A DNA stretch of 64,000 bases, taken from the NCBI RefSeq assembly GCF_017942085.1, contig NZ_JAGKSP010000011.1, forward strand, positions 62,001 through 126,000, in the 5' to 3' direction. The stretch comes from Paenibacillus lignilyticus (GTDB lineage: Bacteria > Bacillota > Bacilli > Paenibacillales > Paenibacillaceae). A program made the translations under genes and the position numbers. This document shows positions 1 to 9,529 of this stretch, in pieces (the first letter of the stretch is position 1; every line of letters begins with the position of its first letter). Under the pieces are notes generated by a model. That model had not been told where the DNA came from. It ran no database searches and saw nothing but the letters and a program-made list of their open reading frames with translations.

Positions 1-659
1 AGCGGCCATTTGTCCTTGAAGTTCGTGGAGAGTGCAACGATACCGGCTGCTTTGAGCTTCTCGCAAGCGGCATAGAACTCATCCAATGTTTTCGGAACAG
101 CGGTAATGCCTGCTTTCTCGAAGGCTTTCTTGTTGTAGGTAATTCCCATCGCGGAGCTTCCGGACACGATACCGTAAGTAGAGCCGTCCTGCGTGTAATT
201 TTCTTTAAAATAAATGCGGTCGTTCAGGCCCAAGTCATCCAGCGGAGCGAAGAACTCCGGCAAATTCGCTTTCGTTACCGTCTTCGGAACGAGAATGACA
301 TCAGGCAGCTCATTGGATGCCAGACGCACCTTCATCGATTCCTCGTAGTCCTTGATCGCTTCGAATTCCACCGTTGCCTCCGGGTACTTCTCTTTGAACC
401 GCTTGGCGTATTCCTTCAGCTCGGTTTCGACTAAATCCGTACGGTTCGTCGCGAATACGATCTTCCCTTTAATCGCGCTCTCCGCAGCCGGTTCAGCTTC
501 GTTCGTCGCAGCCTCGTTCGTCGTTGTATTGGTCGTGCTCTCTGTCGCTGCCGCTTCTTTATTCCCCTCGTTACTCTCGTTGTTGCCGCCTGATGAACAG
601 CCTGCAAGCGCGGCCCCGAATACAACCGTCGACAACACCAATGATGCCCACTTCTTCAT
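1..659 (-). CDS. Sugar ABC transporter substrate-binding lipoprotein, partial (C-terminus beyond left edge)
   Basis: Only the N-terminal 219 or so residues lie in the window; the frame is open to base 1. The protein starts MKKWASLVLS with a lipoprotein signal ending in the lipobox LAGC, then an Asn/Glu/Thr-rich linker, then a family-1 extracellular solute-binding fold beginning KGKIVFATNRTD. The ATG at 659 is preceded by GGGGGAAGAAGG at good spacing. As a membrane-anchored receptor it would deliver a sugar to permeases encoded further left. It lies downstream of, and on the same strand as, a YesM/YesN pair, which probably controls it. The ligand cannot be told from sequence. The family call is firm. 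Confidence 0.9.
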   Translation of the reverse strand, partial: MKKWASLVLSTVVFGAALAGCSSGGNNESNEGNKEAAATESTTNTTTNEAATNEAEPAAESAIKGKIVFATNRTDLVETELKEYAKRFKEKYPEATVEFEAIKDYEESMKVRLASNELPDVILVPKTVTKANLPEFFAPLDDLGLNDRIYFKENYTQDGSTYGIVSGSSAMGITYNKKAFEKAGITAVPKTLDEFYAACEKLKAAGIVALSTNFKDKWP

Positions 660-713
660 TTCCTTCTTCCCCCTCATTCGTACTGGAGCGTTTTGTTATC
701 GTTTACATTTTGA

Positions 714-741
714 ATTATGGAGGAATTTGAGAACGCTTTCC
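714..741 (-). promoter_or_regulatory. Putative promoter with catabolite-response-like (cre) site
   Basis: On the minus strand a CATAAT -10-like element (719-714) is followed 55 nt later by the binding-protein start at 659. Just upstream, 728-741 (TGAGAACGCTTTCC on the plus strand) matches the cre consensus TGWNANCGNTNWCA at all fixed positions except the last. A cre site over a sugar-binding protein promoter would mean CcpA repression. The -35 is poor, so the promoter may depend on the upstream YesN protein. Call by eye only. Confidence 0.4.
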
Positions 742-786
742 ATGCAGCCGTTTTGTATTTATTGTCTTCTTTTTGGGTACCGTCCG

Positions 787-2355
787 CTACTGGCTGCCGC
801 TCGTCTGATTCCTGTATTTCTGCGGCGTGACGCCGACTGTTTTCTTAAACAGCTTGTTGAAGTAGATGCCGTCCGCATAACCTACGAGCTCGCCGATCTG
901 GTAAGCCTTGAGGTCGAGCCTGTCCTTCAGGTATTCCTTCGCTTTGGCCATGCGAACCGAAGTGATATACTCCGTAATGGTTTGATTCGTCTCCCGCTTG
1001 AATAGGAAGCTGAGGTAGCTCGCGTTTAAGAAGACGGTCTCCGAGAGCGCGGTCAGCTCGATTTCCTCCCGGTAATGCTCCTGAATCCACAGCTTGACCG
1101 TCTCGATGACGCGTTTGCTGCTTGCATTGCGGGTCGGCTCCAGCGCCTTCACCACTTGATCGACGATCGCGATCAGCCATTCCTTCAAATCTCGCATCGC
1201 AAAATGAGAGGCAACTGTCCGATGAAAATCAAACGTCGCCCCCTGCAGCTCATAGAGCGCATCCAAGAAGCCGTCGATCTTGGTCGTGAGCGTGTAGAAC
1301 AAATGTCCGGCCATATGCATGATCTCGTCATAGCCGGCTTTCCCCCGCTCCGCTTCCGCGAAGAACAGCGGAATAACAGTCTTGATCGTCTGAGAGTCGA
1401 GCATCTCGCATGCCGTCTTAAACTGCTCGTCGAGCGCAGGCATATTGAATTTCCACTGCTCTGCCTTCGCGGGCAGATCCTTCAAATTCATCGCGAACGT
1501 CTCGCGTTCCTTATAAAATTGATGCCTGCTCGCGGCAAGCCCTTCTACGTAGGCGCCATGCCAAGAGCCGCCGACATGCGGCAGCACGCTTTCCCCGATG
1601 GCGATAAAGCCGCCGCTGCGGTTGTGCATATAGTCCATCAGCCGAAGACTGATGGCGCGTACGCTCTTCTCGGGCTGCTTGCCGTCCTCCTGAACGGAAA
1701 GCAGTACCGCGATGAGGTTATTGTCCATGACGACGACATGATGAAACATCGCTTTGATCTCATCAAGGTAATGCAGCAAGCTCTCATGAGCGAGCATATT
1801 CGAGGTGCGGAATACGATTACGGCGCCTCGGCCGGATTGCAGCTCAGGCAGCAAGCTCGGTGCTGCATGCTCGCCGGCACCGCCGCTTTGGAGCAGCTTT
1901 CTCAGCTGCTCCTCCAGCTCATGGCCTCTCTGCTGCCTAGCCGCCAAGGCCAGCTGTTCCTCGTTCTCTCGCCGCTCCGACAGCTGCCTGTCCACGGTCT
2001 GCAGCAGCTTCGACAGTTCCTGCAGATCGACCGGCTTAATCATATAATCATCGACGCCAAACTGAATGGCTTTGCGCGCATATTCAAAGTCGTTATAGCC
2101 GCTCAGAATCAAACATCGGATACCGGGCAGCTTCTCCTTCACAAGCTCGATGAACCGCAGCCCGTCCATGTAAGGCATCTTGATATCCGTAATGATGAGA
2201 TCCACCTGCAGATCCGGTGCGCCGATTGCTGCCAGCGCTTCGGCTCCGTCCTCATAGCTGCCGACAATCCGGTAGTCGCTCGAGAATCTCGTAATCATTT
2301 TCTCCAGACCGAGCCTTATAATTTCTTCATCATCCACGATGGCGATGTTGAGCAT
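787..2355 (-). CDS. YesN-type response regulator with AraC DNA-binding domain
   Basis: 522 aa. Residues 1-120 form a receiver domain: acidic pair DDE at 8-10, phospho-acceptor Asp57 in ITDIKMP, and the conserved Lys in MIKPVD. A long middle region follows. The last 100 residues are an AraC-type double helix-turn-helix (ending GVTPQKYRNQ). It starts 2 bp after the stop of the YesM-type kinase gene, with GGGGGAG as ribosome site, so the two are an operon and a cognate pair. The next gene on the strand is the sugar-binding lipoprotein at 1-659, the likely target. The ligand class is unknown. Confidence 0.93.
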   Translation of the reverse strand: MLNIAIVDDEEIIRLGLEKMITRFSSDYRIVGSYEDGAEALAAIGAPDLQVDLIITDIKMPYMDGLRFIELVKEKLPGIRCLILSGYNDFEYARKAIQFGVDDYMIKPVDLQELSKLLQTVDRQLSERRENEEQLALAARQQRGHELEEQLRKLLQSGGAGEHAAPSLLPELQSGRGAVIVFRTSNMLAHESLLHYLDEIKAMFHHVVVMDNNLIAVLLSVQEDGKQPEKSVRAISLRLMDYMHNRSGGFIAIGESVLPHVGGSWHGAYVEGLAASRHQFYKERETFAMNLKDLPAKAEQWKFNMPALDEQFKTACEMLDSQTIKTVIPLFFAEAERGKAGYDEIMHMAGHLFYTLTTKIDGFLDALYELQGATFDFHRTVASHFAMRDLKEWLIAIVDQVVKALEPTRNASSKRVIETVKLWIQEHYREEIELTALSETVFLNASYLSFLFKRETNQTITEYITSVRMAKAKEYLKDRLDLKAYQIGELVGYADGIYFNKLFKKTVGVTPQKYRNQTSGSQ

Positions 2356-2357
2356 TG

Positions 2358-4178
2358 TTATACTCCCCCAGTATTCTGTTCTATGCTGTGCGCGGCCGAC
2401 GGATAAGGCAATGAGAGCGTCACGATCGTGCCCTCGCCGACACGGCTGTCGATCGCAACGCCGTATGAGTTCCCGTACCGCAGCTTAATGCGCTCGTTCA
2501 CGTTCTTCAGGCCAATACCGGATTTCATCTCTGTTTGCTCCGTTTGCCCGTTCAAATAGTGCTGCAGATGCCGGAGCGTATGCGGATTGATCCCGTTGCC
2601 CTCGTCCTGGATGTGAATATGCAGCAGCTCGCTCTCCAGTGTCGCGTAGACGCGGATATGCACCTTCGCTTTCTTGCCTTCCACGCCGTGCAGGATCGCA
2701 TTCTCCACGATCGGCTGGAACGTCAGCTTCAGCATGTGATAGCTCAGTACCTCAGGAGGCAAATCCGCTTCCCACTGGAATTGGTTCTTGAAGCGGTATT
2801 TGAGCAGATCGAGATAATTGCCCAGATGCTGGAGCTCCTCCTGCACCGTTACCATTTCTTTGCCGCGGTTAATGCTGTACTGCATGAGCTTGCCGAGAAT
2901 GAAGGTCATATCGGCCACATCGTTATCGTCGTTTAAGATGGCCTTCATCCGAATGGTCTCCAGCGTGTTATAGATAAAATGCGGATTGATTTGGCTTTGC
3001 AGCGCTTCGAGCTCGGCTTCGTTCTTGCGGTTCTGGATGACGTAAATCTCGTCGATCAGGTCTTTGATCCGCCTCAGCATTCGGTTGAACTGGGTGCCCA
3101 GCACGCCGATTTCATCCTTATTCTTGACCCGGAAGCTGATATCGAGGTTGCCTTGCTGGACAGCGCCCATCAGACTCGACAGCTTGCGGAGCGGATGCGT
3201 GAGCCGGAACGAAATCACGATCGAAACGATGAGTGCGACGATCATGATAATAATCGTTAAACCCGTTGTAAGGTTGCGTGTAATCTTCGCGTCCTTATGC
3301 AGATGCTTGACCGGGATATAGACAATTGTTCGCCAGCCGGTTATTTTGGACTCGTTGTAGGTCGCAATATAGCTTTCGCCGTCAATCGTAGTTTCCACGC
3401 TGCCTTGCGTTCCCTTAATGTCCGCGAGCAGCTGCGGGTCGGAGAGCGGCGTGCCGATCGACTTCTTGAGACTGTCGTAGATGACCTGATGCGCATTGTC
3501 GATGATGAGCGTCCTTCCTTTGGTGATGGAATCCATCTGCTTCACCGTATCCTCGATGATGCTCAGCTTCGTATCGACAACGATGGTGCCGATCGACTTA
3601 TAGGAGCTGACGTCGCGGATATCCCGAATAACGGAGAATACGTAGTAGGGGGTATGGCCCGGAATCGAGATCTCCTGCGTGCTCAGAATGACCGGATTCC
3701 CTTTGCTTTGCGCGGCCAGCTTCTTCCATTCGGGGAATTGTTCCTTGAGGTCGGAGCGGACTGAATCCGTTTTCATTCTGTAAAAGACGTTGCCGTAGAG
3801 ATCCAAAATATACGTGGAGCTCATATCTTTGTTCATGTTGTTCATGAGGCCGATATAGAAATCGATCTTCTTCTGCTTCGACAAATCGAGGCTCGGCGAG
3901 ACGAGAAACTGCTGCAGCTCGGAGGAGAACAAGGGGATCTTCGTAATCATCATCATGTTGGAAATGTTCTCTTCGAGCTTGCTCTGGAAGTTGTAAATCG
4001 CTTCGTTCATGTATTTCGTCGTATTGTCATTGATCGAACTGATATAGTTTTGGTAAGAGATATAACTGATGGCTATGATGGGACTGATAATGAGAAAGAG
4101 GAACACTGCCGTCAGCTTCTTCTGCATACTGTTTTGCACCATAAAAAAAGACCATAACCGCCTAATCGAACCGCGCAT
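2358..4178 (-). CDS. YesM-type sensor histidine kinase
   Basis: 606 aa from the first ATG; Met13 or Met18 could also serve. The order is TM helix (about 20-42), extracellular Cache-like sensor region (about 45-300), second TM (about 305-325), HAMP (about 325-378), then a His-kinase domain of the LytS/YesM class with phospho-acceptor His400 in QINPHFIYNT and an HATPase_c domain with N-box NAILHG and G-rich GIGLKNVNERI. It is the membrane partner of the YesN protein encoded 2 bp downstream and presumably senses an extracellular sugar or a loaded binding protein. Its promoter should lie in 4179-4270. Confidence 0.92.
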   Translation of the reverse strand: MRGSIRRLWSFFMVQNSMQKKLTAVFLFLIISPIIAISYISYQNYISSINDNTTKYMNEAIYNFQSKLEENISNMMMITKIPLFSSELQQFLVSPSLDLSKQKKIDFYIGLMNNMNKDMSSTYILDLYGNVFYRMKTDSVRSDLKEQFPEWKKLAAQSKGNPVILSTQEISIPGHTPYYVFSVIRDIRDVSSYKSIGTIVVDTKLSIIEDTVKQMDSITKGRTLIIDNAHQVIYDSLKKSIGTPLSDPQLLADIKGTQGSVETTIDGESYIATYNESKITGWRTIVYIPVKHLHKDAKITRNLTTGLTIIIMIVALIVSIVISFRLTHPLRKLSSLMGAVQQGNLDISFRVKNKDEIGVLGTQFNRMLRRIKDLIDEIYVIQNRKNEAELEALQSQINPHFIYNTLETIRMKAILNDDNDVADMTFILGKLMQYSINRGKEMVTVQEELQHLGNYLDLLKYRFKNQFQWEADLPPEVLSYHMLKLTFQPIVENAILHGVEGKKAKVHIRVYATLESELLHIHIQDEGNGINPHTLRHLQHYLNGQTEQTEMKSGIGLKNVNERIKLRYGNSYGVAIDSRVGEGTIVTLSLPYPSAAHSIEQNTGGV

Positions 4179-4273
4179 GAGCCATCCTCGCCATCATCCT
4201 ATTTTCAGTACATCGTACATCACCTCTCTTGTCCTAGCAATGTAAATAATAGAAATAGATTCGTCGCCGGGCG

Positions 4274-4306
4274 AAAAAAAACCGCGCCTTCGCAAGGAAG
4301 GCTCGG
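4274..4306 (-). terminator. Rho-independent terminator of icmF
   Basis: On the minus strand GCCTTC-CTTGC-GAAGGC, extended by outer CCG/CGG pairs, is followed by eight T residues. It lies 24 nt past the icmF stop and separates icmF from the YesM/YesN operon. Confidence 0.85.
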
Positions 4307-4329
4307 CATTGCAAGCGCAGGATATGCTG

Positions 4330-7300
4330 CTAAATGTTGCGTCGATATTGGCCTCCGACCTCATAGAGCGCATGGGTGATTTGCCCGAGGCTCGCTGTTT
4401 TGACCGTTTCCATCAGCTCCTCGAACAAATTGCCGCCGCTAATTGCGATCTGCTTCAGCCGCTGCAATGCTTCAGGCGCGGCCTGTTTGTGTTGTTCATG
4501 GAAGCTGCGCAAGCCGGCGATCTGCTGCTCCTTCTCCTCTTCCGTTGCCCGCGCTACCTGCAGCCCCGCGACATGCTCCTCGGGCAGCGGATTCAGAAAC
4601 GTATTCACGCCGATGATGGGCAGCTCGCCGCTGTGCTTCTTCATTTCGTAGACGTACGATTCGTCTTGGATTTTGCCCCGCTGATATTGCGACTCCATCG
4701 CCCCGAGCACGCCGCCTCGCACATGCAGCCGTTCGAATTCCAGCAGCACCGCTTCCTCTACCAAATCCGTCAGCTGCTCGATGAGATACGAGCCCTGCAG
4801 CAGATTCTCGCAGCGCATCAGACCGAGCTCCTTGTTAATAATGAGCTGGATCGCCATCGCTCTTCGGACTGCTTCCTCGGACGGCGTCGTGACGGCTTCA
4901 TCATACGAGTTCGTGTGCAGGGAATTGCAATTGTCCATAATCGCCATCAGCGCTTGGAGCGAGGTGCGAATGTCGTTGAAGTCCACCTCCTGCGCGTGGA
5001 GCGAGCGGCCCGAGGTCTGTATATGGTACTTCAGCTTCTGGCTTCGCTCATCGGCACCATACCGATCCCGCATCACGACCGACCAAATTCGCCGTGCTAC
5101 TCTGCCGATTACCGAATACTCGGCGTCCAGCCCGTTGCTGAAGAAGAACGATAGGTTCGGCGCAAACGCATTGATCGGCATCCCCCTGCTTAGATAATAC
5201 TCGACATACGTAAATCCGTTTGCCAGTGTGAACGCAAGCTGCGTAATGGGATTCGCGCCCGCCTCCGCGATATGGTAACCGGAGATCGACACGGAGTAGT
5301 AATTGCGGACCTCATGATCGATAAAATACTGCTGGATATCGCCCATCATCCGAAGCGCGAACGGCATGGAGAAGAGGCATGTATTCTGCCCTTGATCTTC
5401 CTTGAGAATGTCCGCTTGCACGGTGCCGCGAACGGCGTGGAGGGTTTGCTTGCGGACAGCCGCAGTTTCCTCCGGGGTGAGCCCGCGGCCGAGCTTGCTT
5501 GCTGCCGCCTCCAGCTGCTGTTCGATGGCGATATTCAGAAACATCGCCAGCAGCATCGGCGCCGGTCCGTTGATCGTCATCGAAACCGACGTTGCCGGAT
5601 GGCAGAGCTGAAAACCGGCGTACAGCTTGCGCATGTCGTCGAGCGTGCATACGCTGACGCCGCTCTCGCCGATTTTGCCATAGATGTCGGGTCTGTATGC
5701 GGGATCTTCACCGTACAAGGTTACCGAGTCGAAGGCGGTGCTGAGCCGTTTGGCCTGCTCGCCCTTGGAGAGGTAGTGGAATCTGCGATTTGTCCGTTCC
5801 GGAGTACCTTCGCCGGCGAATTGACGCTTCGGGTCTTCCCCCTCGCGCTTGAACGGGAATACGCCTGCCGTGTACGGAAACTCGCCGGGGCGGTTCTCGC
5901 TGTACGTCCAGTGGATGAGCTGGCCCCAATCCTCGTAGGACGGGAGTGTGACCCGCGGTATGTCGAGGCCGGACAGGCTTTTGGTGTACAGCTCGTTCGT
6001 GATCGTTTGGCCCCGAATCGCAGTGGTGAGCGTTTGGGCTCGGTACGCTTCAGCTATCGCGGGCCACTGCTCCAGCATCGATCGGGACGCTTCATTGAGC
6101 TTGCCGTAATGCGCGTCGCGCAGCCGCTCAAGCGAAGGGAGCACGGACTCGTCGCCAACCGATCGTGCCGCTTCAATCGCGCCATCGATGCGGTAGCACA
6201 TGCGCGCGGCCGCGGCTTGCTCCGCGGTCAGCCGGTTGTAGCGCCGCACCGTTTGCACGATTTCACTCAGATAGCCGCTGCGTTCATCCGGGATGATCGT
6301 TTGCTTCTGCGATGGTTTGGATGCGGCGATGGTGGGGGACGCACCCGCCTCGCTGGCCGGACTGCCCGCACCTGTCGCCATGGTCGCGTTCGCCGCGCCT
6401 GCTCCCGCGTCTTCGCTTCGATCGCCAAGCTTCTGCATAACGGCCGCGAACAGCCGGCTCATGCCCGCATCGTTGAATTGGCTCGCGTTCGTGCCGTACA
6501 CCGGCATGTCCTGCCAATTCCGGTCAAACTGCTGCCGGCTGCGCTGGACCTGCTTCTTCACCTCGCGCAGCGCGTCCTCCGAGCCGCGGCGATCGAACTT
6601 ATTAATGACGATCAGATCGCCGTAATCGATCATCTCAATCTTCTCCAGCTGGCTGGGCGCGCCGAATTCACTCGTCATGACATAGACCGAGAGATCCGCC
6701 ACCGCCGTTATTTGGTTATCCGCTTGGCCAATACCGCTCGTCTCCACGACGATCAGATCATAGCCTGCGGCTTTCGCCGTTAGGATGGCGTCCGCGATAG
6801 CCGCGGACAGCTCCGATCTTGACCCGCGGGTCGCGAAGCTCCGCATGAACACGCGGTCCGAATACACCGCGTTCATCCGAATGCGGTCGCCAAGCAGCGC
6901 GCCGCCGGTCTTCTGTTTGGTCGGATCGACCGACAATACGGCAATCGTCTTATCAGGGTCATGCTGCAGATAGCGGTGCACGAACTCGTCGGTCAGGGAG
7001 CTTTTTCCCGCGCCGCCTGTGCCTGTAATGCCCAGAACAGGCGTATCCCCGGCTGCCAGAGCAACCTCCGCGAACAGCTCTGCGAGCCGCGCGGCCTCAT
7101 CCGCAGAGGCAGCTGTCACTCGATGCTCGGCCAGGGTCATGAAGCTCGCGGTCGTACGGTCAATTCGAGCGGCAAGCGCCGCCGGATTATCCCCGAAATC
7201 AGCTACTGTCGAATAATCGCAAGCCTCCAGCATGACGTTAATCATGCCTTGCAGCCCAAGACGCCTTCCATCCTCGGGAGAGAAAATGCGCGCTACGCCG

Positions 7301-7650
7301 TAACGATGAAGCTCATCCGCTTCGGCAGGCAGAATGACGCCCCCGCCTCCCCCGAATATTCGAATATGGCCTGCGCCGGACTCCCGGAGCAAATCCACCA
7401 TGTATTTAAAAAATGCCACATGCCCGCCCTGATACGAGGATACCGCGATTCCCTGCACATCCTCTTGGATGGCTGCTTTTATAATTTCCCGAACGGAGCG
7501 ATTATGCCCCAGATGGATGACCTCTGCCCCGCTCGCCTGCAATATCCGTCGCATGATCGTAATCGATGCGTCATGCCCATCGAACAATGCGGATGCCGTA
7601 ACGAAACGAATCTGATGTACCGGCACATACCGACCGACCTCTTCGTTCAT
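4330..7650 (-). CDS. icmF: Fused isobutyryl-CoA mutase (IcmF)
   Basis: 1106 aa, the full length of the family. Residues 15-145 are the adenosylcobalamin-binding domain with DGHDASI (Asp24, His26 as lower axial ligand). Residues 200-400 are a MeaB-like G-protein chaperone with P-loop GITGTGGAGKSS (207-218), ETSGIGQADNQ (303-313) and NKFD (350-353). After a Gly/Ala-rich linker comes the TIM-barrel mutase half (from about 530; RRFHYLSKG, GRSLHAQEVDFNDIRT). It interconverts isobutyryl-CoA and n-butyryl-CoA, and family members may also act on pivalyl- or isovaleryl-CoA. Ribosome site GGAGGCGATCGGT precedes the ATG. It stands alone between two terminators, with no acyl-CoA genes nearby. Confidence 0.96.
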   Translation of the reverse strand: MNEEVGRYVPVHQIRFVTASALFDGHDASITIMRRILQASGAEVIHLGHNRSVREIIKAAIQEDVQGIAVSSYQGGHVAFFKYMVDLLRESGAGHIRIFGGGGGVILPAEADELHRYGVARIFSPEDGRRLGLQGMINVMLEACDYSTVADFGDNPAALAARIDRTTASFMTLAEHRVTAASADEAARLAELFAEVALAAGDTPVLGITGTGGAGKSSLTDEFVHRYLQHDPDKTIAVLSVDPTKQKTGGALLGDRIRMNAVYSDRVFMRSFATRGSRSELSAAIADAILTAKAAGYDLIVVETSGIGQADNQITAVADLSVYVMTSEFGAPSQLEKIEMIDYGDLIVINKFDRRGSEDALREVKKQVQRSRQQFDRNWQDMPVYGTNASQFNDAGMSRLFAAVMQKLGDRSEDAGAGAANATMATGAGSPASEAGASPTIAASKPSQKQTIIPDERSGYLSEIVQTVRRYNRLTAEQAAAARMCYRIDGAIEAARSVGDESVLPSLERLRDAHYGKLNEASRSMLEQWPAIAEAYRAQTLTTAIRGQTITNELYTKSLSGLDIPRVTLPSYEDWGQLIHWTYSENRPGEFPYTAGVFPFKREGEDPKRQFAGEGTPERTNRRFHYLSKGEQAKRLSTAFDSVTLYGEDPAYRPDIYGKIGESGVSVCTLDDMRKLYAGFQLCHPATSVSMTINGPAPMLLAMFLNIAIEQQLEAAASKLGRGLTPEETAAVRKQTLHAVRGTVQADILKEDQGQNTCLFSMPFALRMMGDIQQYFIDHEVRNYYSVSISGYHIAEAGANPITQLAFTLANGFTYVEYYLSRGMPINAFAPNLSFFFSNGLDAEYSVIGRVARRIWSVVMRDRYGADERSQKLKYHIQTSGRSLHAQEVDFNDIRTSLQALMAIMDNCNSLHTNSYDEAVTTPSEEAVRRAMAIQLIINKELGLMRCENLLQGSYLIEQLTDLVEEAVLLEFERLHVRGGVLGAMESQYQRGKIQDESYVYEMKKHSGELPIIGVNTFLNPLPEEHVAGLQVARATEEEKEQQIAGLRSFHEQHKQAAPEALQRLKQIAISGGNLFEELMETVKTASLGQITHALYEVGGQYRRNI

Positions 7651-7715
7651 ACCGATCGCCTCCGAATGCTAGCGTTGTCTGTTATCTTTATGCGGCTCCG
7701 AGTGCCCTTATATCC

Positions 7716-7750
7716 AAAAAGCCGCCTCCTTCACCATGTGAAGGGGCGGC
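7716..7750 (-). terminator. Terminator closing the 13-gene glycan operon
   Basis: Minus-strand hairpin GCCGCC-CCTTCAC-ATG-GTGAAGG-GGCGGC (one bulge) followed by TTTTT, 19 nt after the stop of the DUF5107 gene. It is the first convincing terminator seen downstream of the array that starts at 28077. Confidence 0.9.
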
Positions 7751-7768
7751 TCATCGCTGATCCGGCTG

Positions 7769-9529
7769 TCATTCCTTATTCGCTTCCGACACGCGGTATG
7801 CGCCGTATATGGCCAAATCGTCCTCGCCCAGATGCTCGGGGATCTCGACATTGGGTGTATCCAGCGCTTCATGGATTCGCATCCACAGCAGCGTTCGTTC
7901 ATAACGCTGATGGATGCTGCCGAACGGGTAGCTCTCCAGGAGCGCCTTCGCTTCGACAAACGAGCCCCTAGAAACCAGCATCGCTGCCTTGCGCTCCACC
8001 AGCCCGTCGTCCTGCAGCGCATCCACCTGCTTGAACCAGCGCTCCCGCTCCTCCAGCGTGGAATGCCCGATCGCTTCCAGCGTCAGATCCCGCTCGATGA
8101 ACAGCTGCGGATGCAGCCGCCATGCTGCGGATTCGATGCTATCGTACGCGACTCTAGACGCTTCGTAATTCTGCTTCAGAACGCGAAGCAGCCTTCCGAG
8201 CAATGCATATGCGCAGTCCAATTCCAATGTTTGCAGCAGCTGAATCGCAACATCCATCTGATCCTGCGCCGCCAGCCAAACCGCTCGGTAGTAGGTCCAG
8301 AGCGAGCGGTTCGTTTCGTCCGCATCTGCCGCCCCTGCCCAGTGCAGCGCCTCGCCGAGCCGCTCCATCCCGGATGGAGGCCAGCAGCCGCTCTCCGGTT
8401 CAGGCGGAGCTGAACACGCCCCACTTACACCGCTGCCGCTGCCATCGTAAGCGGACAAAAGCGCAAGCCAAGGCAGCGTTGTATCCCGCTTTACCCAGTC
8501 GAACATCGGTACTCGGCTAAGCTCCACGAGCTGTGGAGCCGGCAGCGAAATCGCCCGGATGTCCAGCGGCTCCGTGCTTGGCAGCCAAAACTCCACATGC
8601 GAATGCCGCGCACCCGGCTGCAGCTTGTTATTGTCCGCCTGCTCCAGCAGCGGCCCTGCTTGAATCTCGACATAGCTCTCTTTACGCTGCGCTGTCTGAT
8701 GCGCCCAAGCTTCATGTCGCCCCGTACCATACAACCATAGCTTCATCCCCGGTGTTACAGCGGGATCCGCAATATGGTAAAGGCCGCTTCCCAGACTCGG
8801 CGTGTACATCCCGAATGCCGTGCAGTCGGATGTCTTCCAGAAGAATCCCTGCATCCGATCGAAATCCGCCAAGCGATATTGTCGATCCGCGCTCCACTCC
8901 AGCTCCTCGAGCACATCGGCATGCCGCAGCACGCGGCCGGTCGGAAAATGAAACTGAGAATCCGCACGCGCCGGAAGTGCCGCATTCGACCAAGACATCC
9001 ATGCATGCGCCTGCGAAGTGGGATTCGTGAACGTTGTCCGCTGCGTCAAGAAACGGTCCCGCTCTCCGAGCGAATACTCCACCGTCCAGTGCATCCCATA
9101 GCGCACTTCCCGCTCCCCGCACCAGACATACAGCCGATCGCCGATTTGCTCGGCAGCGGCATGCACCGCTTCGATCTGCACAGGTGTATGTGCAATCGGA
9201 AAGCTTACTTCAATGCCGCCGCTGATGAATGCCATGCGGGGCAAGATGCGCACCGGCCGTACCGAGCCTGCATGGAATAAAATCTCTTTGCCGCTGGCTT
9301 TATCGATGATGGAATGGATTTTACCGCCTAAATCCGGACATACCGTTACCTTCAGCCAGTCATTCTCGATGGCAATCATGCGCAGCTTGCGAAGCACCGG
9401 CCGCTCGGCTGTCTCGCTAAAGCTCACATACGGATAGATGCCTTCTTCATCGCAGATGGTTGGGACAGGGCCGCATGGCTGCGACTCGTGAACGAGTATC
9501 GGTTCCCGCCACTCGACTCGTTTCAGCAT
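7769..9529 (-). CDS. DUF5107 domain protein with C-terminal TPR-like region
   Basis: 586 aa from the ATG at 9529. This start overlaps the previous gene's TGA by 7 bp and has AAGGCGA upstream. An upstream in-frame start exists but lies inside the previous gene. The first 380 residues resemble the DUF5107 family, which has an aldose-mutarotase-like beta-sandwich (LRMIAIENDWLKVTVCPDLG, SGGIEVSFP, WMSWSNAA). The remainder is helical and repeat-like (YALLGRLLRVL, ERERWFKQVDAL). No signal peptide, so it is cytoplasmic. As last gene of the array it probably handles a sugar released by the upstream hydrolases. No catalytic assignment is possible from sequence. Confidence 0.82.
   Translation of the reverse strand: MLKRVEWREPILVHESQPCGPVPTICDEEGIYPYVSFSETAERPVLRKLRMIAIENDWLKVTVCPDLGGKIHSIIDKASGKEILFHAGSVRPVRILPRMAFISGGIEVSFPIAHTPVQIEAVHAAAEQIGDRLYVWCGEREVRYGMHWTVEYSLGERDRFLTQRTTFTNPTSQAHAWMSWSNAALPARADSQFHFPTGRVLRHADVLEELEWSADRQYRLADFDRMQGFFWKTSDCTAFGMYTPSLGSGLYHIADPAVTPGMKLWLYGTGRHEAWAHQTAQRKESYVEIQAGPLLEQADNNKLQPGARHSHVEFWLPSTEPLDIRAISLPAPQLVELSRVPMFDWVKRDTTLPWLALLSAYDGSGSGVSGACSAPPEPESGCWPPSGMERLGEALHWAGAADADETNRSLWTYYRAVWLAAQDQMDVAIQLLQTLELDCAYALLGRLLRVLKQNYEASRVAYDSIESAAWRLHPQLFIERDLTLEAIGHSTLEERERWFKQVDALQDDGLVERKAAMLVSRGSFVEAKALLESYPFGSIHQRYERTLLWMRIHEALDTPNVEIPEHLGEDDLAIYGAYRVSEANKE

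Noticed and set aside
1075..2406. 443-codon frame on the plus strand
   Set aside because: Antisense to the YesN-type regulator; Gln/His/Leu-rich shadow.
5272..6783. 503-codon frame on the plus strand
   Set aside because: Entirely antisense to icmF, whose domains are complete. The translation is Arg/His/Leu-rich without any family pattern, a codon-bias shadow.
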